Numbered from the stretch's first letter, positions 11,885-24,688 are shown. The stretch: 64,000 nucleotides of DNA from Oasisia sp. SBJ-2009 (GCA_964017155.1 OZ024867.1:25476136-25540135), one strand, 5' to 3'. The notes: generated by a model from the sequence alone, not told the origin. Translations and numbers: made by a program.

Positions 11885-11948
11885 CGTTGATTACATAGAT
11901 CACAATATTTTGGTTTCATATGCTTTATATAAAACGGTTAGACTTGTT
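11729..11948. repeat. Hairpin element with (TA)n loop
   Basis: Arms of about 75 bases are inverted copies of each other. The left arm starts ACAAGTCTAACCGTTTTA; the right arm ends with its complement at 11948. The arms enclose a (TA)n loop. It is either a small MITE or a palindromic expansion, inside the intron between the NACHT and coiled-coil exons. A second (TA)n array follows at 11955-12030. Confidence 0.85.
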
Positions 11949-11952
11949 ATGT

Positions 11953-11954
<2 letters not shown>

Positions 11955-12030
<76 letters not shown>
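11955..12030. repeat. (TA)n microsatellite
   Basis: About 37 uninterrupted TA units, 67 bases from the donor of the coiled-coil exon. Confidence 0.97.
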
Positions 12031-12033
<3 letters not shown>

Positions 12034-12097
12034 GCATACATTGTATGTATAGGTACCAAACAAAGCAGGAACATGTATTTATTTGAAGACAGCATAC

Positions 12098-12307
12098 CTG
12101 GTCCTTCAAGAGTTGGTGTTTGAGGAGTTTCCTGGTCTTGTCTCAGTTGCGCGATTACTTCTCCCTGTCTGTTCACTTCTTCGTGCAACTGTCGCTGAGT
12201 CTCTCGTTGCTGGGAGATGCTGACGTCATGTCTGCTCACAACGTCTTGGATCTGCCGCTGAGAGTCGTGTTGCTGAGATATGCTGAGCTCGTGTCTCCTC
12301 ACAACAT
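12098..12307 (-). CDS. NLR-like gene exon 2: three 21-residue coiled-coil repeats
   Basis: This exon of 210 bases (70 codons) is bounded by a cacgaag acceptor and a CCAG/GTATGC donor, both phase 1. It reads as three consecutive 21-residue units beginning DVVRRHELSISQQ, DVVSRHDVSISQQ and EEVNRQGEVIAQL. Each is three heptads rich in Gln, Arg and Glu, then a short TP-rich linker. This is a coiled-coil stalk between the HEPN and NACHT domains and presumably supports self-association. The three units arose by tandem duplication of a 63-base segment. The intron on its 3' side (12097-11477) contains a hairpin element and a (TA)n array. Confidence 0.78.
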
Positions 12308-12860
12308 CTTCGTGACACAGAATACGCAAGTGTTTTAAATGTGGACATGATTTACTGTCAGTTTACGTATCATGCCTTGCCAATGCTAGTAATTTAGTCA
12401 GCAGCTATAGCGTACATTTAGAATTGACATCACGAAAATGTCAGTCACTTAAAAAAGATTAAGAGTGCATACGATGTATGTAGGAACATCACAACACAAG
12501 TACATCAGTTGGTCGCGAAATTCATCTATATAATTTATATTAATATATATTATATTATTTTCCTTATCTTACAAAAAATACAGTAAGTAAAAGCGTACCA
12601 CTGCATAAAGGTTGACGTGACTTAGTATCGTTGTTTCATTGCATATCATGTTAATGCGAATCATCTACATTTAGCCTTCTCATAATTGAATATGTTGGCC
12701 AAGATAATATATAGGAGAACGTTTTATATACACAGTACCAACTCATAACTATGTGCTAATCTCACATGCTATTCTAATATAATACGAGCTCGTTATATAC
12801 CAAAACAAACAAACAAACAAACAAACAGTTATTTCAAATGCGTTATATTCAAACGTTTAC

Positions 12861-13542
12861 CTTCTCGATTCTGCAGTCGTTGTTCGTGATCCTGCACCGT
12901 CGCTTCCAGGCCTTGCTGTCTATGCTCTATTGCCTGCACGCTTTGGCCCAGAACCTGCACCGTTCCGTCAAGCGCGATGTATCTCTGTCTCTCGACATTG
13001 AGCTGCTGTTGGAGACGAACACACTCCGCAGTGACCACGGGGTCTCGTGCCCACTGCCTCATCAAAGTGGGGTCCCAGTGCAGTTGTGTGTAGATGGTGT
13101 TCAGGGATGCAATTTTATGTCTGAAGGCTCCAAGCGATAACGACGCTGACGTAGCGTGTGCTAGTTCATTGCGCATCACACGCAGTTGATCGATCCGTTC
13201 GCTGTCTGGAAACGGATATGTCCTAGTACCACTTCTAGGCGTCGGCAGGAGAATTCCGGTGCCGGAGAAGAGCAAGCACGTAAAGAGTGCTGTGGAATCA
13301 AACTGCTGAGTGTTTCCATGTTTGATGACATCAGTGATATGCCCAGGTGTACGCGGTGCACTGAAATTGGCGACGAAAAATTCCCCTGACGTCCTGTTTT
13401 CACCCCACGTAAAGTTAAACCGTGCTTGGAATTTGGCTCTGAACGTTGCACGAAGATGTGTCGGCACGTCGTTGAGCAGGATGCGAGCTAGGCGCATAAA
13501 GCGTTCTTCGTCGCCTGTCAGTGGTGGTGGTGCACCACTCAT
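12861..13542 (-). CDS. NLR-like gene exon 1: DZIP3-type HEPN domain
   Basis: This exon encodes about 227 residues from an ATG with A at -3. The N-terminal stretch (DEERFMRLARILLNDVP) and the later RVMRNELAHATSASLSLGAF follow the pattern of the HEPN domain found in DZIP3-like proteins. Residues 124-129 read RNELAH, the Rx4H motif that forms the catalytic site in ribonuclease-active HEPN proteins. The last 60 residues are charged and Gln-rich (coiled coil). The exon ends GAA G before GTAAAC, a phase-1 donor, and joins exon 2 to give Asp. A tttcc-poor but usable acceptor (ccttgcag) lies 8 bases before the ATG, at 13551-13553. A good donor sequence lies at 13585, but the resulting 35-base intron would be too short to trust. 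Whether the HEPN still cuts RNA cannot be told from sequence. Confidence 0.82.
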
Positions 13543-13963
13543 GTTGAACTCTGCAAGGACACGAATCCAAATTACAATAACTTACCACCCTGCGTTTCTC
13601 GACCTCCCCAAGTTCATTCCATTCCCGCGCCGTGTCGATTACATATTGTAAGCTACGTTCCAAATACATGGATTTTTCATTTCACTATATGTGATACGAC
13701 AGTAAGAATATCAACCGATTTTAAATATATGTGCTTGTGGGAATGATTCCATGATAAACTAACCAACTCGTAAGATATGCATATATTTTCGTATTATCTA
13801 TTGCCTGCTAACAGCTAATATCAATATATGTATTTAAATACGTTTGATTGTCTTATCCAGTTGCGCCACAGGGGAGTCAATAAAAAATAAACTAGACCGA
13901 AAGTGTTTACATTTTCCTCGCGCTCAGCGGGTTGCAGACTGGTTGGTGACCAACAAAATGAAC

Positions 13964-14072
13964 GGCTGACACATGGAATGTCAGGCTGACATGACGGATG
14001 TCAAGCGGACACGAGGGATGTCACGCTGACACGTGAGGTGTCATGCAGACACATGGGATGTCAGGCAGATAG
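13964..14072. repeat. 20-bp minisatellite (GCTGACACGNGGGATGTCAN), about 5.5 copies
   Basis: Units such as GCTGACACATGGAATGTCAG and GCGGACACGAGGGATGTCAC repeat in tandem about 400 bases upstream of the NLR-like start codon. Each unit carries two TGTCA/TGACA half-sites in inverted orientation. Confidence 0.85.
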
Positions 14073-15359
<1,287 letters not shown>

Positions 15360-15600
15360 TCATTGCTAGCGCCACAATTCTACTTGTTGTTGGTCGTTCA
15401 AGGCGACGTAAAGGGTCCAGGTGTTTACTTGCTAGGGGCGTAAAACGGCTAATCAAAGGCAGGCAGTGTATGCGATAAGGTTGTGGCTTGTAAGATTTAA
15501 TCTTTCTTAGAATTTGCCGTAGCTCTTTGTCACACATGAGAGGTTCTGACGAGAGAACCACCTATCTCGATTAACCGCCAACGTCGCCTGTAGAACCGCT
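15360..15600 (-). repeat. Dispersed repeat family R1, copy 1
   Basis: Shares a core with 16795-16975 and 18045-18240: AAGATTTAATCTT, then CTCTTTGTCACAC, then a GGTTCTGA...GAACCA inverted motif. On the minus strand this copy is open for 76 codons (VLSSEPLMCDKELRQILRKI), and the other copies keep similar residues. It may descend from a protein-coding mobile element that I do not recognise. Confidence 0.6.
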
Positions 15601-16047
15601 ATCAATAGACATTGTGCAGGTTAACAAAGTAATCTTTGACACACTCATCCCACTGGGCAATATACCACCCGCTATGAATCACGCACACATGCACATTGCC
15701 CCTGCGTTTCTCTACGCTTATGTTCTCTGCGAATAAATATTTTTAGGGGAGATCTCAGATATGTTTTAAATAGGTAGAATATATATTCGCTGGACCACAC
15801 CTGTCAACCCGGTGCCGTGTTTTTGGTCCATCTTGGCAAGAGCTGTCATAAAGGCACAACAGGAACGGCAATAAACAATGTGCGACGAAGCATGACACGA
15901 GACACCATTCATTAAGCGTACCGCATTTAGTACCGTCAAGTAAAGATTGTTCCGATGGATTGTGCCGCACAAGCAGTAATTTCTTTGACACGATCTAAAG
16001 CGTCTCATTGAATTCTACGGATCTCTCATTAATACATTCAACTTTGT

Positions 16048-16593
16048 CCGGAGGGGAGGGGAGGGGAGGGGGAGGGGAGGGGAGGGGAGGGGAGGGGAGG
16101 GGGAGGGGAGGGGAGGGGAGGGGAGGGGAGGGGAGGGGAGGGGAGGGGAGGGGAGGGGACGGGGGGGACGGGACGGGACGGGAGGGGACGGGACGGGACG
16201 GGACGGGACGGGACGGGACGGGACGGGACGGGACGGGACGGGACGGGACGGGACGGGACGGGACGGGACGGGACGGGACGGGACGGGACGGGACGGGACG
16301 GGACGGGACGGGACGGGACGGGACGGGACGGGACGGGACGGGACGGGACGGGACGGGACGGGACGGGACGGGACGGGACGGGACGGGACGGGACGGGACG
16401 GGACGGGACGGGACGGGACGGGACGGGACGGGACGGGACGGGACGGGACGGGACGGGACGGGACGGGACGGGACGGGACGGGACGGGACGGGACGGGACG
16501 GGACGGGACGGGACGGGACGGGACGGGACGGGACGGGACGGGACGGGACGGGACGGGACGGGACGGGACGGGACGGGACGGGACGGGACGGGA
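16048..16593. repeat. (GGGGA)n then (GGGAC)n pentanucleotide array
   Basis: About 110 bases of GGGGA units pass through a GGGGGGGAC junction into about 430 bases of perfect GGGAC units. One strand is extremely G-rich. The 200-codon frames through it on both strands are artefacts of a uniform repeat. Confidence 0.98.
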
Positions 16594-16794
16594 CTTTTTC
16601 ATGCATATTTCGATGTTATTACTGTGAGTTTTATAACTAAACACCATTTAAACTAGAGACATGTCTTATACCAATTACAATACACATTGCGTTACATGTT
16701 AGAAATGACGGGTTATAATGGAAACAACTAGATATCTTGATTCGCAGGGACAGTCTCTGTAAGCATGCTTTACAAAACTCACTACGGGTTATCA

Positions 16795-16975
16795 AAGTCA
16801 TCTGTAACATGTACATTCCCACAGGATAGCAACTCATGGGCACTGTATCCGATAAACTTATGGCATGTATGATTTAATCTTCAGTCCATTTGCCACGGCT
16901 CTTTGTCACACTTGACTAGTTCTGATGACAAAACCAGATATATGGATTCAACGCCATAATCACCGGAAGAGTCAG
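16795..16975 (-). repeat. Dispersed repeat family R1, copy 2
   Basis: Retains the AAGATTTAATCTT-like core (ATGATTTAATCTTCAG), GCTCTTTGTCACAC and the GTTCTGATGACAAAACCAGA segment of family R1. More diverged than copy 3. Confidence 0.6.
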
Positions 16976-17726
16976 CATGGGTTATCCAAGACATATCTAG
17001 CATGCACGATCCTTCCCACGGTGAAACAGACAAACACGTCCGGTCGAGTGAAGCTATAATATGTCCATTGGTCAGCATGCAGGTATTTCTCCTTTGACTG
17101 TACCCGGCACATAACTTAATAATGGACATCACTGAAAGTGTAATTAACTGATACAACGTGTACGTGAATTTTAAAGGGAGTGTTTGTTAGCTTATATACA
17201 TTCGAGATATATCGTATCGAAACATAATAATTTATGTAAGTACTTTCTCTGCTACTTTCGTCTTGCAAATATATTCATTCAAATCGATACATAACTTAAC
17301 TGTCTTTAGGCGAATCGCATTGAGATTGCTGCCACGAGGGTGATTAATTATGCAGTCCGAGAATAATGAGTATTCGTGCGCGCGCAAGGAATCACTCCGT
17401 GACCGTTGACTATAAAAACAGTGAACTTTGCCGATAAAACTGAAGTCTGAAGTATTGAACCGAATATTTATGACCATGCCTTATAATGGATAGTAAGGGC
17501 GGATTCCAATTTAGAAACTCTGCGTACACGGAGTATTATTCCGTACGTTATCAAGGTTGTACTTGATTAATAAATCCTATTTGTAGCGAAATGTAGGCAT
17601 ACAATTACTTTATATAACATGTTAGCAAGATTAATTAAAATGGCATACGTTTAACTTTTTCAAATAATCCCTTTAATACCACTATTGAACACAATTCTTC
17701 TACACACATTTCACTCTCAAATTAAT

Positions 17727-17894
<168 letters not shown>

Positions 17895-18044
17895 CATATC
17901 TCTCAAGGAATATGATTATTTCATCATTGCACACCGGGCAGACTTGTTCTGGCAGTGTCCCACCGTGGCATTACTGATTGTTGCATCTTTCAAAAATGCA
18001 GCGCGTCTTAAACTTAAATAACCCACAGAGTCCCTAGTAGCTTT

Positions 18045-18240
18045 AGCCAGTAGCGCCACTTAAAGGGTCCAGCTGGTTACTACCCACAGGCGGTGAGCGG
18101 TGTATCAAAGGCAGAGATTACATTCCATAAACCAACAAGTAAGATTTAATCTTCCGTAGCATTCACCGCAGGTCTTTGTCACACATGAGTGGTTCTGATG
18201 ACAGAACCAGATACTTTGATTAACAAAGAAAGTTGCTGTC
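18045..18240 (-). repeat. Dispersed repeat family R1, copy 3
   Basis: Carries GCCACTTAAAGGGTCCAG, then TAAGATTTAATCTTCCGTAG, GTCTTTGTCACACATGAG and GTTCTGATGACAGAACCAGA, in the same order as copies 1 and 2. The minus-strand frame contains in-frame stops. Confidence 0.65.
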
Positions 18241-19529
18241 AATACGTTGTCAAAAGATACTACGTCAAGTGATACACGCACAACGCGATGGATACAGACC
18301 ACCCATGATGAATCACACAAATACATCCGGTAAACTGCTTCGGACTGATACGTCAGTTTGTCATTAATTTTACTTTATTCGTTATCGTTATTGCATAACC
18401 ATGTTACATACTGTGTTATAGCGATCCATCGTACAGTGTGTGGCATTTCGGTCAAGTTGTTGCGTTATGATACCATATGTTTGGTTTTATTTCATCTGAC
18501 ACTGTTGTTAGTTCGGATCGTTGTTGCTGTTGCATTCATACACTCGGGCGTCTCTTATATTATTCTAACCTCTCACTGGACTTACTTAACATTACTTCAT
18601 TGCTGATATAGAAAATTATTCTTGATGTTACACACGATAGCCATTGCTATAACGTGTTATATCATACATTATTTGCCATATCTAGATGTTATGTTTGCCG
18701 TTATTTAGTCCATCGTTGCTGTAACGTTCTAACAATTTTGCTGTAATTTATTAGGTCACCGTTACCGTTACAATTTAAATAATTATTACAGGTATTATGA
18801 GGCCACAATATCGTTGCTACAATGGTCCACCATTAGTCCAGCAATGCGCCGCCATTGTTGTGTCTTGTTTCCACAATCGTTCTGGCGTATTGTGTTATTA
18901 CTGCTTTATTATTCCGCCAGTTGTGTCATTGTACCTTATCGCTGTTGTTTTACTGTATTACATCAGTATTGTTACATTACCCTGTCATTAACGTTGCATT
19001 ACTAGATGTGTTGTTATTACATTATTCAGGATGTATGCCATATGTTCGTCTCTGGTGTTGTAATAGTCCATTAATTAGGGTTGGAATATTTTTGTCATAA
19101 TTGCTTGTATGCAATACAATGCTTGTATTGTATCATATTGTATCCACGATACAATAACCACGATATCTTATGCCGCCGTATCGATATATGCATATATTAA
19201 AAAGCAATAATAAAAATAGCCCACTGTACCTGACGCAGTCGCTTGCTGTGAGTGTCAGAACCGCTAGATTATCGACAGCTGTCAACGAGGTAATCCATGT
19301 CTACAACAGTGTTGTCACAACCTCCGTGTTGGTGCCATCCTTCAACACGTTCTGAATCATGACAGAGACCTCAACATTCCTCTGTCGGTCATGTCAATTC
19401 AAAGATGAACGCTGAAAAGAACAGAAAGAACAGTTATAATACACTTAATGGAAACGACGCCCGGTGGGTCAATTAGGAATCGCACTAATTATGTAAGGGG
19501 AATATTTAAGATCATATAACTATCGACAG
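18241..19529. other. No gene supported
   Basis: T-rich non-coding DNA with many short hydrophobic frames. A short palindromic stretch of repeated TTGTATTGTATC and GATACAATA occurs at 19120-19165. Confidence 0.6.
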
Positions 19530-19700
19530 GTGGGCGCAATGGGCAAGCGGCAAGGGTATTGGGCTGTCGTTTGGAAAGACCCTGAAAGGACCCTGAACTA
19601 AATGACCCTGTTGCCGCCGGATGGTAGTTCGGTACACGTTCGACTGCTGTGTCGAAGCTTGGGCACTTTCGTATGCTCTACGTTGCCTGTTTCTTTCGGC
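19530..19700 (+). repeat. Possible tRNA-derived SINE fragment
   Basis: GGGCGCAATGGGCAAGCGGC resembles a tRNA 5' half with an A box. A B-box-like GTTCGACTG occurs about 90 bases later, too far for a real tRNA. Best read as a diverged or interrupted SINE head; weak call. Confidence 0.35.
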
Positions 19701-21904
19701 TATAATGTCCTTTATAGTATAATTGTATTGATTTGTTCAGAAGATCAAGTTCAGCGCTGACCTGTGTATAGGATTGTCTAACTGTGAACGAACTAGAGAG
19801 GTTATCTTCGGTTAACGCACAACACACTCTTTAACCGATACGTCTGAATAAATGCGCTACATTGGCGCTCTGTTGTTGTGAATATTTGTGTAAGTATCGT
19901 CACCCGGTCGATGTTTCTTAAAACACCATATAACTATACACACTATCTTATTATAGTTGCCTAATCATTTAATGAAGTATCACTATATAACAATATTTAA
20001 AAATACGAAAACCCGCTAATGCGTTTAACGGTGCAAAACCCCGACATTGTGTTGTCCTAAAATATCTTGTCATTCACCAAACCTTGTTTGACAAACATGC
20101 ACATTGTTAACATTTTGTTGACACTAGTTTGTGTTGCTCTACATTACTTGCTGGTTTTCATAACACAGAAATGGAACATGTAGTAACATAATCCACGACT
20201 AATTACTCACCTGACATGTACTGCTCCAAACACGACATCGACGCCAGCGCAAGTTGTGTGAGTGTCCACGCCCTGTTAACAGGGCGCTTAAGTAGCGGCC
20301 GGTGACGTCGCCTACAATGGAATGTCGTTTAACCGGTTCGGCCAAAAATAAACCTGGAGTCGTCGACTTCGCACACATAGTACAATCAGCCCGATGTCAT
20401 ACAATAATGTGTATATGTAGATATTACTGTCATTTAACGTGATTCAACGCTTGGTAGACTTTTAATAGGATATGTAAGCATATGGTGTTACACGGATGTG
20501 TCTATTATGAGCGGGGTTTAATAGGCAGGCATGTAGTTTATAAATGTTATAGTCGAGCTGGTCACGGTTCAACGCACTGTGACCTTAACATCCGTTCGTT
20601 GTTGACTAAACTGAGACCGTTCACTGTGCGCACACCCACAGCTCCCAGTATAAAAAAGTTAGGTTTATGAGCAGAAAACTACACCTATATGATGGGTAGT
20701 TATAGTCATAATGTTAACACGTAGTTTGTTTTGCTTTTCTATAACTCGCAACACAGTGCCATTCGACCGTTTCAGTGAAGTCGACACATAAGAATATACA
20801 CAGAGCAGCCCCTTCCACCAACATGCTTCGTGTGCAAACACGCGTGCATCAACTCGCATTATCACCAGCAGACTCTGCAAAATACGAAAGCGCACGAACG
20901 CACACTAACCGCGCACGTGCACGCGCGCGCATGCACACACACTAACGTTTTCCCAAAGACACACGCGCGCCATGTCAAACGCACACGCTCACACATACAT
21001 AAACATACACATGAACGCGCGCGCACACACAGACATGCATGCATACAACATAACGTTCTGATACAGCGCGCTTGGTCAATCGATCACCTTCACACAAGAA
21101 CACGCGAACATCCCATATCTAGCACAATGGCACTGACACACTTACGTACACATACACTCATGCCAACACTCATGCAGACGCACTCATGCATGCAAGTCTA
21201 CCATTCACATGTATTCAACTGTTGCCTCGATATTATTTATACTCCGCGTGATTCACTTGTGATCGGCCGAGCGTCAACATGGCAGCCACAACGCGGTCCA
21301 GTGTTGTTAGCGTATGCCACAGCTGTGACAGGAAGGGACATATATGGTATGAACTCTTCACTCAGTTACGTCATCGATGAACACACAATTCACCACATGG
21401 CAAAAGTGAATAATATCACTCGCTGCTATACCAAGGGAACAGTTGGGATTTCAAAAGTCTACATTTTTGATCATACATTCATTGAATGCACTCAGCAAGG
21501 CCAGCAGCAAAGACCGTCTTTGGTATAGAAAGGTCTGTGTGACCGAACCAGTGAGTCACTGTGACGTACTCGGCGGAACCACTCAAGCGTGGCCGACGCC
21601 TTTCATAAGCAATACCTGCGCGCTGTAATGCAACACAAAACATAAAGCATACATAATATTGTCCAAATATAGAATATGCTGAGGGTGACGTTGTATGTGG
21701 ACTGTACAGACCTATACAAGGTGCTTTTTTGTGAAGGGTAGGCAAAAGTAACTTGTTTTCCCTAAACTGTTTGTTTAAATGTACTCCAAAAATAGTGTGC
21801 TGCTATTTTAAGTGTGTTTAACGTTCTCCGTCAACGTGTTTGAGATCCATTTGATCGCATTTTTATTTACATCTTCTGTGTAATCAGTTTCTACAGCTAA
21901 CGAC
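19701..21904. other. No gene supported
   Basis: Includes a CA/CG-rich stretch at 20880-21045. The long frame 20830-21528 runs through it and shows no recognisable domain. Confidence 0.55.
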
Positions 21905-23495
21905 CGAATGTGATGTCATTGAAGTAACAGTCGCAGTCATTTAACAAGGCACGGGTATGACCGGTTGTGACGTCATTGAAGTAACAGTCGCAGTCATTTA
22001 ACAAGGCACGGGTATGACCGGTTGTGACGTCATTGAAGAAACAGTCGCAGTCATTTAACAAGGCACGGGTATGACCGGTTGTGACGTCATTGAAGTAACA
22101 GTCGCAGTCATTTAACAAGTCACGGATATGACCGGTTGTGACGTCATTGAAGTATCAGTCGCAGTCATTTAACAAGTCACGGGTATGACCGGTTGTGACG
22201 TCATTGAAGTAACAGTCGCAGTCATTTAACAAGGCACGGGTATGACCGGTTGTGACGTCATTGAAGTAACAGTCGCAGTCATTTAACAAGGCACGGGTAT
22301 GACCGGTTGTGACGTCATTGAAGTCACAGTCGCAGTCATTTAACAAGGCATGGGTATGACCGGATGTGATGTCATTGAAGTAGCAGTCGCAGTCATTTAA
22401 CAAGGCACGGGTATGACCGGTTGTGACGTCATTGAAGTAACAGTCGCAGTCATTTAACAAGGCACCGGTATGACCGGTTGTGACGTCATTGAAGTAACAG
22501 TCGCAGTCATTTAACAAGTCACGGGTATGACCGGTTGTGACGTCATTGAAGTATCAGTCGCAGTCATTTAACAAGTCACGGGTATGACCGGTTGTGACGT
22601 CATTGAAGTAACAGTCGCAGTCATTTATCAAGGCACGGGTATGACCGGTTGTGACGTCATTGAAGTAACAGTCGGAGTCATTTAACAAGTCACGGATATG
22701 ACCGGTTGTGACGTCATTGAAGTATCAGTCGCAGTCATTTAACAAGTCACGGGTATGACCGGTTGTGACGTCATTGAAGTAACAGTCGCAGTCATTTAAC
22801 AAGGCACGGGTATGACCGGTTGTGACGTCATTGAAGTAACAGTCGCAGTCATTTAACAAGGCACGGGTATGACCGGTTGTGACGTCATTGAAGTAACAGT
22901 CGCAGTCATTTAACAAGGCATGGGTATGACCGGATGTGATGTCATTGAAGTAGCAGTCGCAGTCATTTAACAAGGCACGGGTATGACCGGTTGTGACGTC
23001 ATTGAAGTAACAGTCGCAGTCATTTAACAAGGCACCGGTATGACCGGTTGTGACGTCATTGAAGTAACAGTCGCAGTCATTTAACAAGTCACGGGTATGA
23101 CCGGTTGTGACGTCATTGAAGTATCAGTCGCAGTCATTTAACAAGTCACGGGTATGACCGGTTGTGACGTCATTGAAGTAACAGTCGCAGTCATTTATCA
23201 AGGCACGGGTATGACCGGTTGTGACGTCATTGAAGTAACAGTCGGAGTCATTTAACAAGGCACGGGTATGACCGGTTGTGACATCATTGAAGTAACAGTC
23301 GCAGTCATTTCACAAGGCACGGGTATGACCGGTTGTGACGTCATTGAAGTAACAGTCGCAGTCATTTAACAAGGCACGGGTATGACCGGTTGTGACGTCT
23401 TTGAAGTAACAGTCGCAGTCATTTAACAAGGCACGGGTATGACCGGTTGTGACGTCATTGAAGTAACAGTCGCAGTCATTTAACAAGGCATGGGT
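21905..23495. repeat. 57-bp minisatellite with a CRE palindrome, about 28 copies
   Basis: Each 57-base unit contains TGACGTCATTGAAGTAACAG, GTCGCAGTCATTTAACAAG and GGTATGACCGGT. The TGACGTCA core is the consensus CREB/ATF site and is intact in most units; variants read TGATGTCA or TGACATCA. Variant units recur every 570 bases (ten units), for example the blocks at 22155-22517 and 22725-23087, so there is a higher-order repeat. The period is a multiple of three, so the minus strand is open in stretches (19-residue unit LLNDCDCYFNDVTTGHTRA), but units with a TGA break it. Confidence 0.95.
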
Positions 23496-23841
23496 ATATG
23501 TGAATTTGTGTTAAACGTCATCATTGAAATAGACATCGCGGAATGTAATATACTCGTATCTCACTGTATAAAATAATAAACTTGCCTTCAGAATGTTTCA
23601 TGGATATACACAGGAGTTTTGTTTATTTATTAATATTATCAAGCTCAAATTTACTTGCAGTTTCCTTAGTCAAGATAAAGGCGGGAACTCGAGTTTTCTC
23701 AGTTGCCGAACCTTTTTTAAATTGTATTTTAAATATATTCATAAACAATTACCTTCGTAATTACTAAACTGGCAAATTATAATAAGTATTAATATACACA
23801 ATTATAATACTCGTGTAAACGATAATATACATACTTTTAGA

Positions 23842-23991
23842 GCTAAGCATGAATTTGCAATTAAATGTCTCAGACACAGCCTCCCACATGCAATAAATGA
23901 GACTCCCGATGCAATTAAAAACAAAATATACTCACAGCTTGCATGGTTTTATACTGTATATAAAAACATGTTTGCTAAACAACTATGTTGA
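23842..23991 (+). pseudogene. LINE reverse-transcriptase C-terminus, relic 1
   Basis: A 50-codon frame reads AKHEFAIKCLRHSLPHAINE then IKNKIYSQLAWFYTVYKNMF and stops. The LRHSLPHxIN...I.NKIY pattern is the terminal segment of many LINE ORF2 proteins. The upstream reverse transcriptase is missing, as in a 5'-truncated insertion. AT-rich 3' sequence follows. Confidence 0.6.
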
Positions 23992-24047
23992 TATATGTAC
24001 TCATTTTTATATATGTCAACTAAATTAATAAATACAATATATGTTAA

Positions 24048-24688
24048 CCCATTAGCACGCAGCCGATTTTAACATAAAGCCTGTGGCTCCTCAAATGTTT
24101 GACCTAGATGTTTAAAAATATTGCTAGCGCCATTGTCTTTGCTCTAGCGCCTTTATTATTCAATTCTCGCAAGAGCAGGTTGTATGCATGTTGTAGATAA
24201 TAAAGGTACCTACACAGCGGTGTCAAAACTGTTGTTATAACTTTAAAATAATTGAAACTTTCTGTAAAATAACTACTTTATTGCGGTGTAACTTTTTTAT
24301 GCTTGGATTTCTACTGCTACAAGTTGGGTTTATTTAAAAGAACATTAAATTATCTACACACTGGTATAAATGTTTGTATAATATATTACACATATTAGCT
24401 GTACATGTGGCCAATTCCTGGCTGGAGGACATTTTTAAATGTCCAAAAACCAAAACTACTGCTGTTAAATTTCGAAAACGCGGTAAATATTTTTGAGAAC
24501 GGAAGTATCCAAAATACTCACAACGTAATGTTATATATCTAGATAGGTGTCGCATTTATTGCATCTCTTAGTCAATAGATGCAACCACGTAAACCGAATT
24601 CAAACGCTGTGATGTATTCGCTGGCCGGCTATGGCCGACCTGAGGAGATTCGAGGTGACCGTCAATGCCCGACTTGAGTGCTAATCGG
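24048..24688. mobile_element. piggyBac-like MITE, 641 bp
   Basis: Flanked by TTAA at 24044-24047 and 24689-24692, the hallmark target of piggyBac. The ends are inverted repeats: left CCCATTAGCACGCAGCCG, right (complement) CCGATTAGCACTCAAGTC. The interior encodes nothing recognisable. Confidence 0.75.

Larger units (their letters stand above)
3234..13550 (-). other. Gene model: HEPN-coiled coil-NACHT-LRR protein (NLR-like)
   Basis: Nine exons can be supported on the minus strand. The order is HEPN (13542-12861), coiled coil (12307-12098), NACHT (11476-9745), five single-LRR exons (5280-5194, 4769-4695, 4444-4361, 4077-3994, 3787-3704) and a probable tail (about 3470-3234). The first two introns are phase 1 and those entering and joining the LRR exons are phase 2, so the frame is continuous from the start codon to the fifth LRR, roughly 1,010 residues. 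The join from LRR 5 to the tail is unresolved. The layout is that of a NOD-like receptor: effector domain, oligomerising NTPase, sensor repeats. It probably acts in the cytosol as an innate immune or nucleic-acid-linked receptor; that role is inference from domain content. The best alternative is two neighbouring genes split in the long intron, but matching phases and LRR grammar argue against it. Confidence 0.8.

Noticed and set aside
13415..13669. Short frame MYLERSLQYVIDTAREWNEL upstream of the HEPN exon
   Set aside because: It is followed by a good donor, but joining it to exon 1 needs a 35-base intron and gives an in-frame stop. Possibly an upstream ORF, not part of the protein.
16008..16647. 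Gly/Asp/Thr-rich and Pro/Ser/Arg-rich frames on both strands
   Set aside because: Product of the perfect (GGGAC)n array.
20830..21528. 232-codon frame with His/Thr-rich start
   Set aside because: Runs through CA/CG-rich sequence. The remainder has no domain and no splice logic.
21897..23087. 19-residue protein repeat (LLNDCDCYFND...) on the minus strand
   Set aside because: Units with TGA interrupt the frame, no start or splice context exists, and conservation is equal at all codon positions.
21905..23495. Resemblance to a CRISPR array (regular direct repeats)
   Set aside because: The units are contiguous with no unique spacers, and the genome is eukaryotic.
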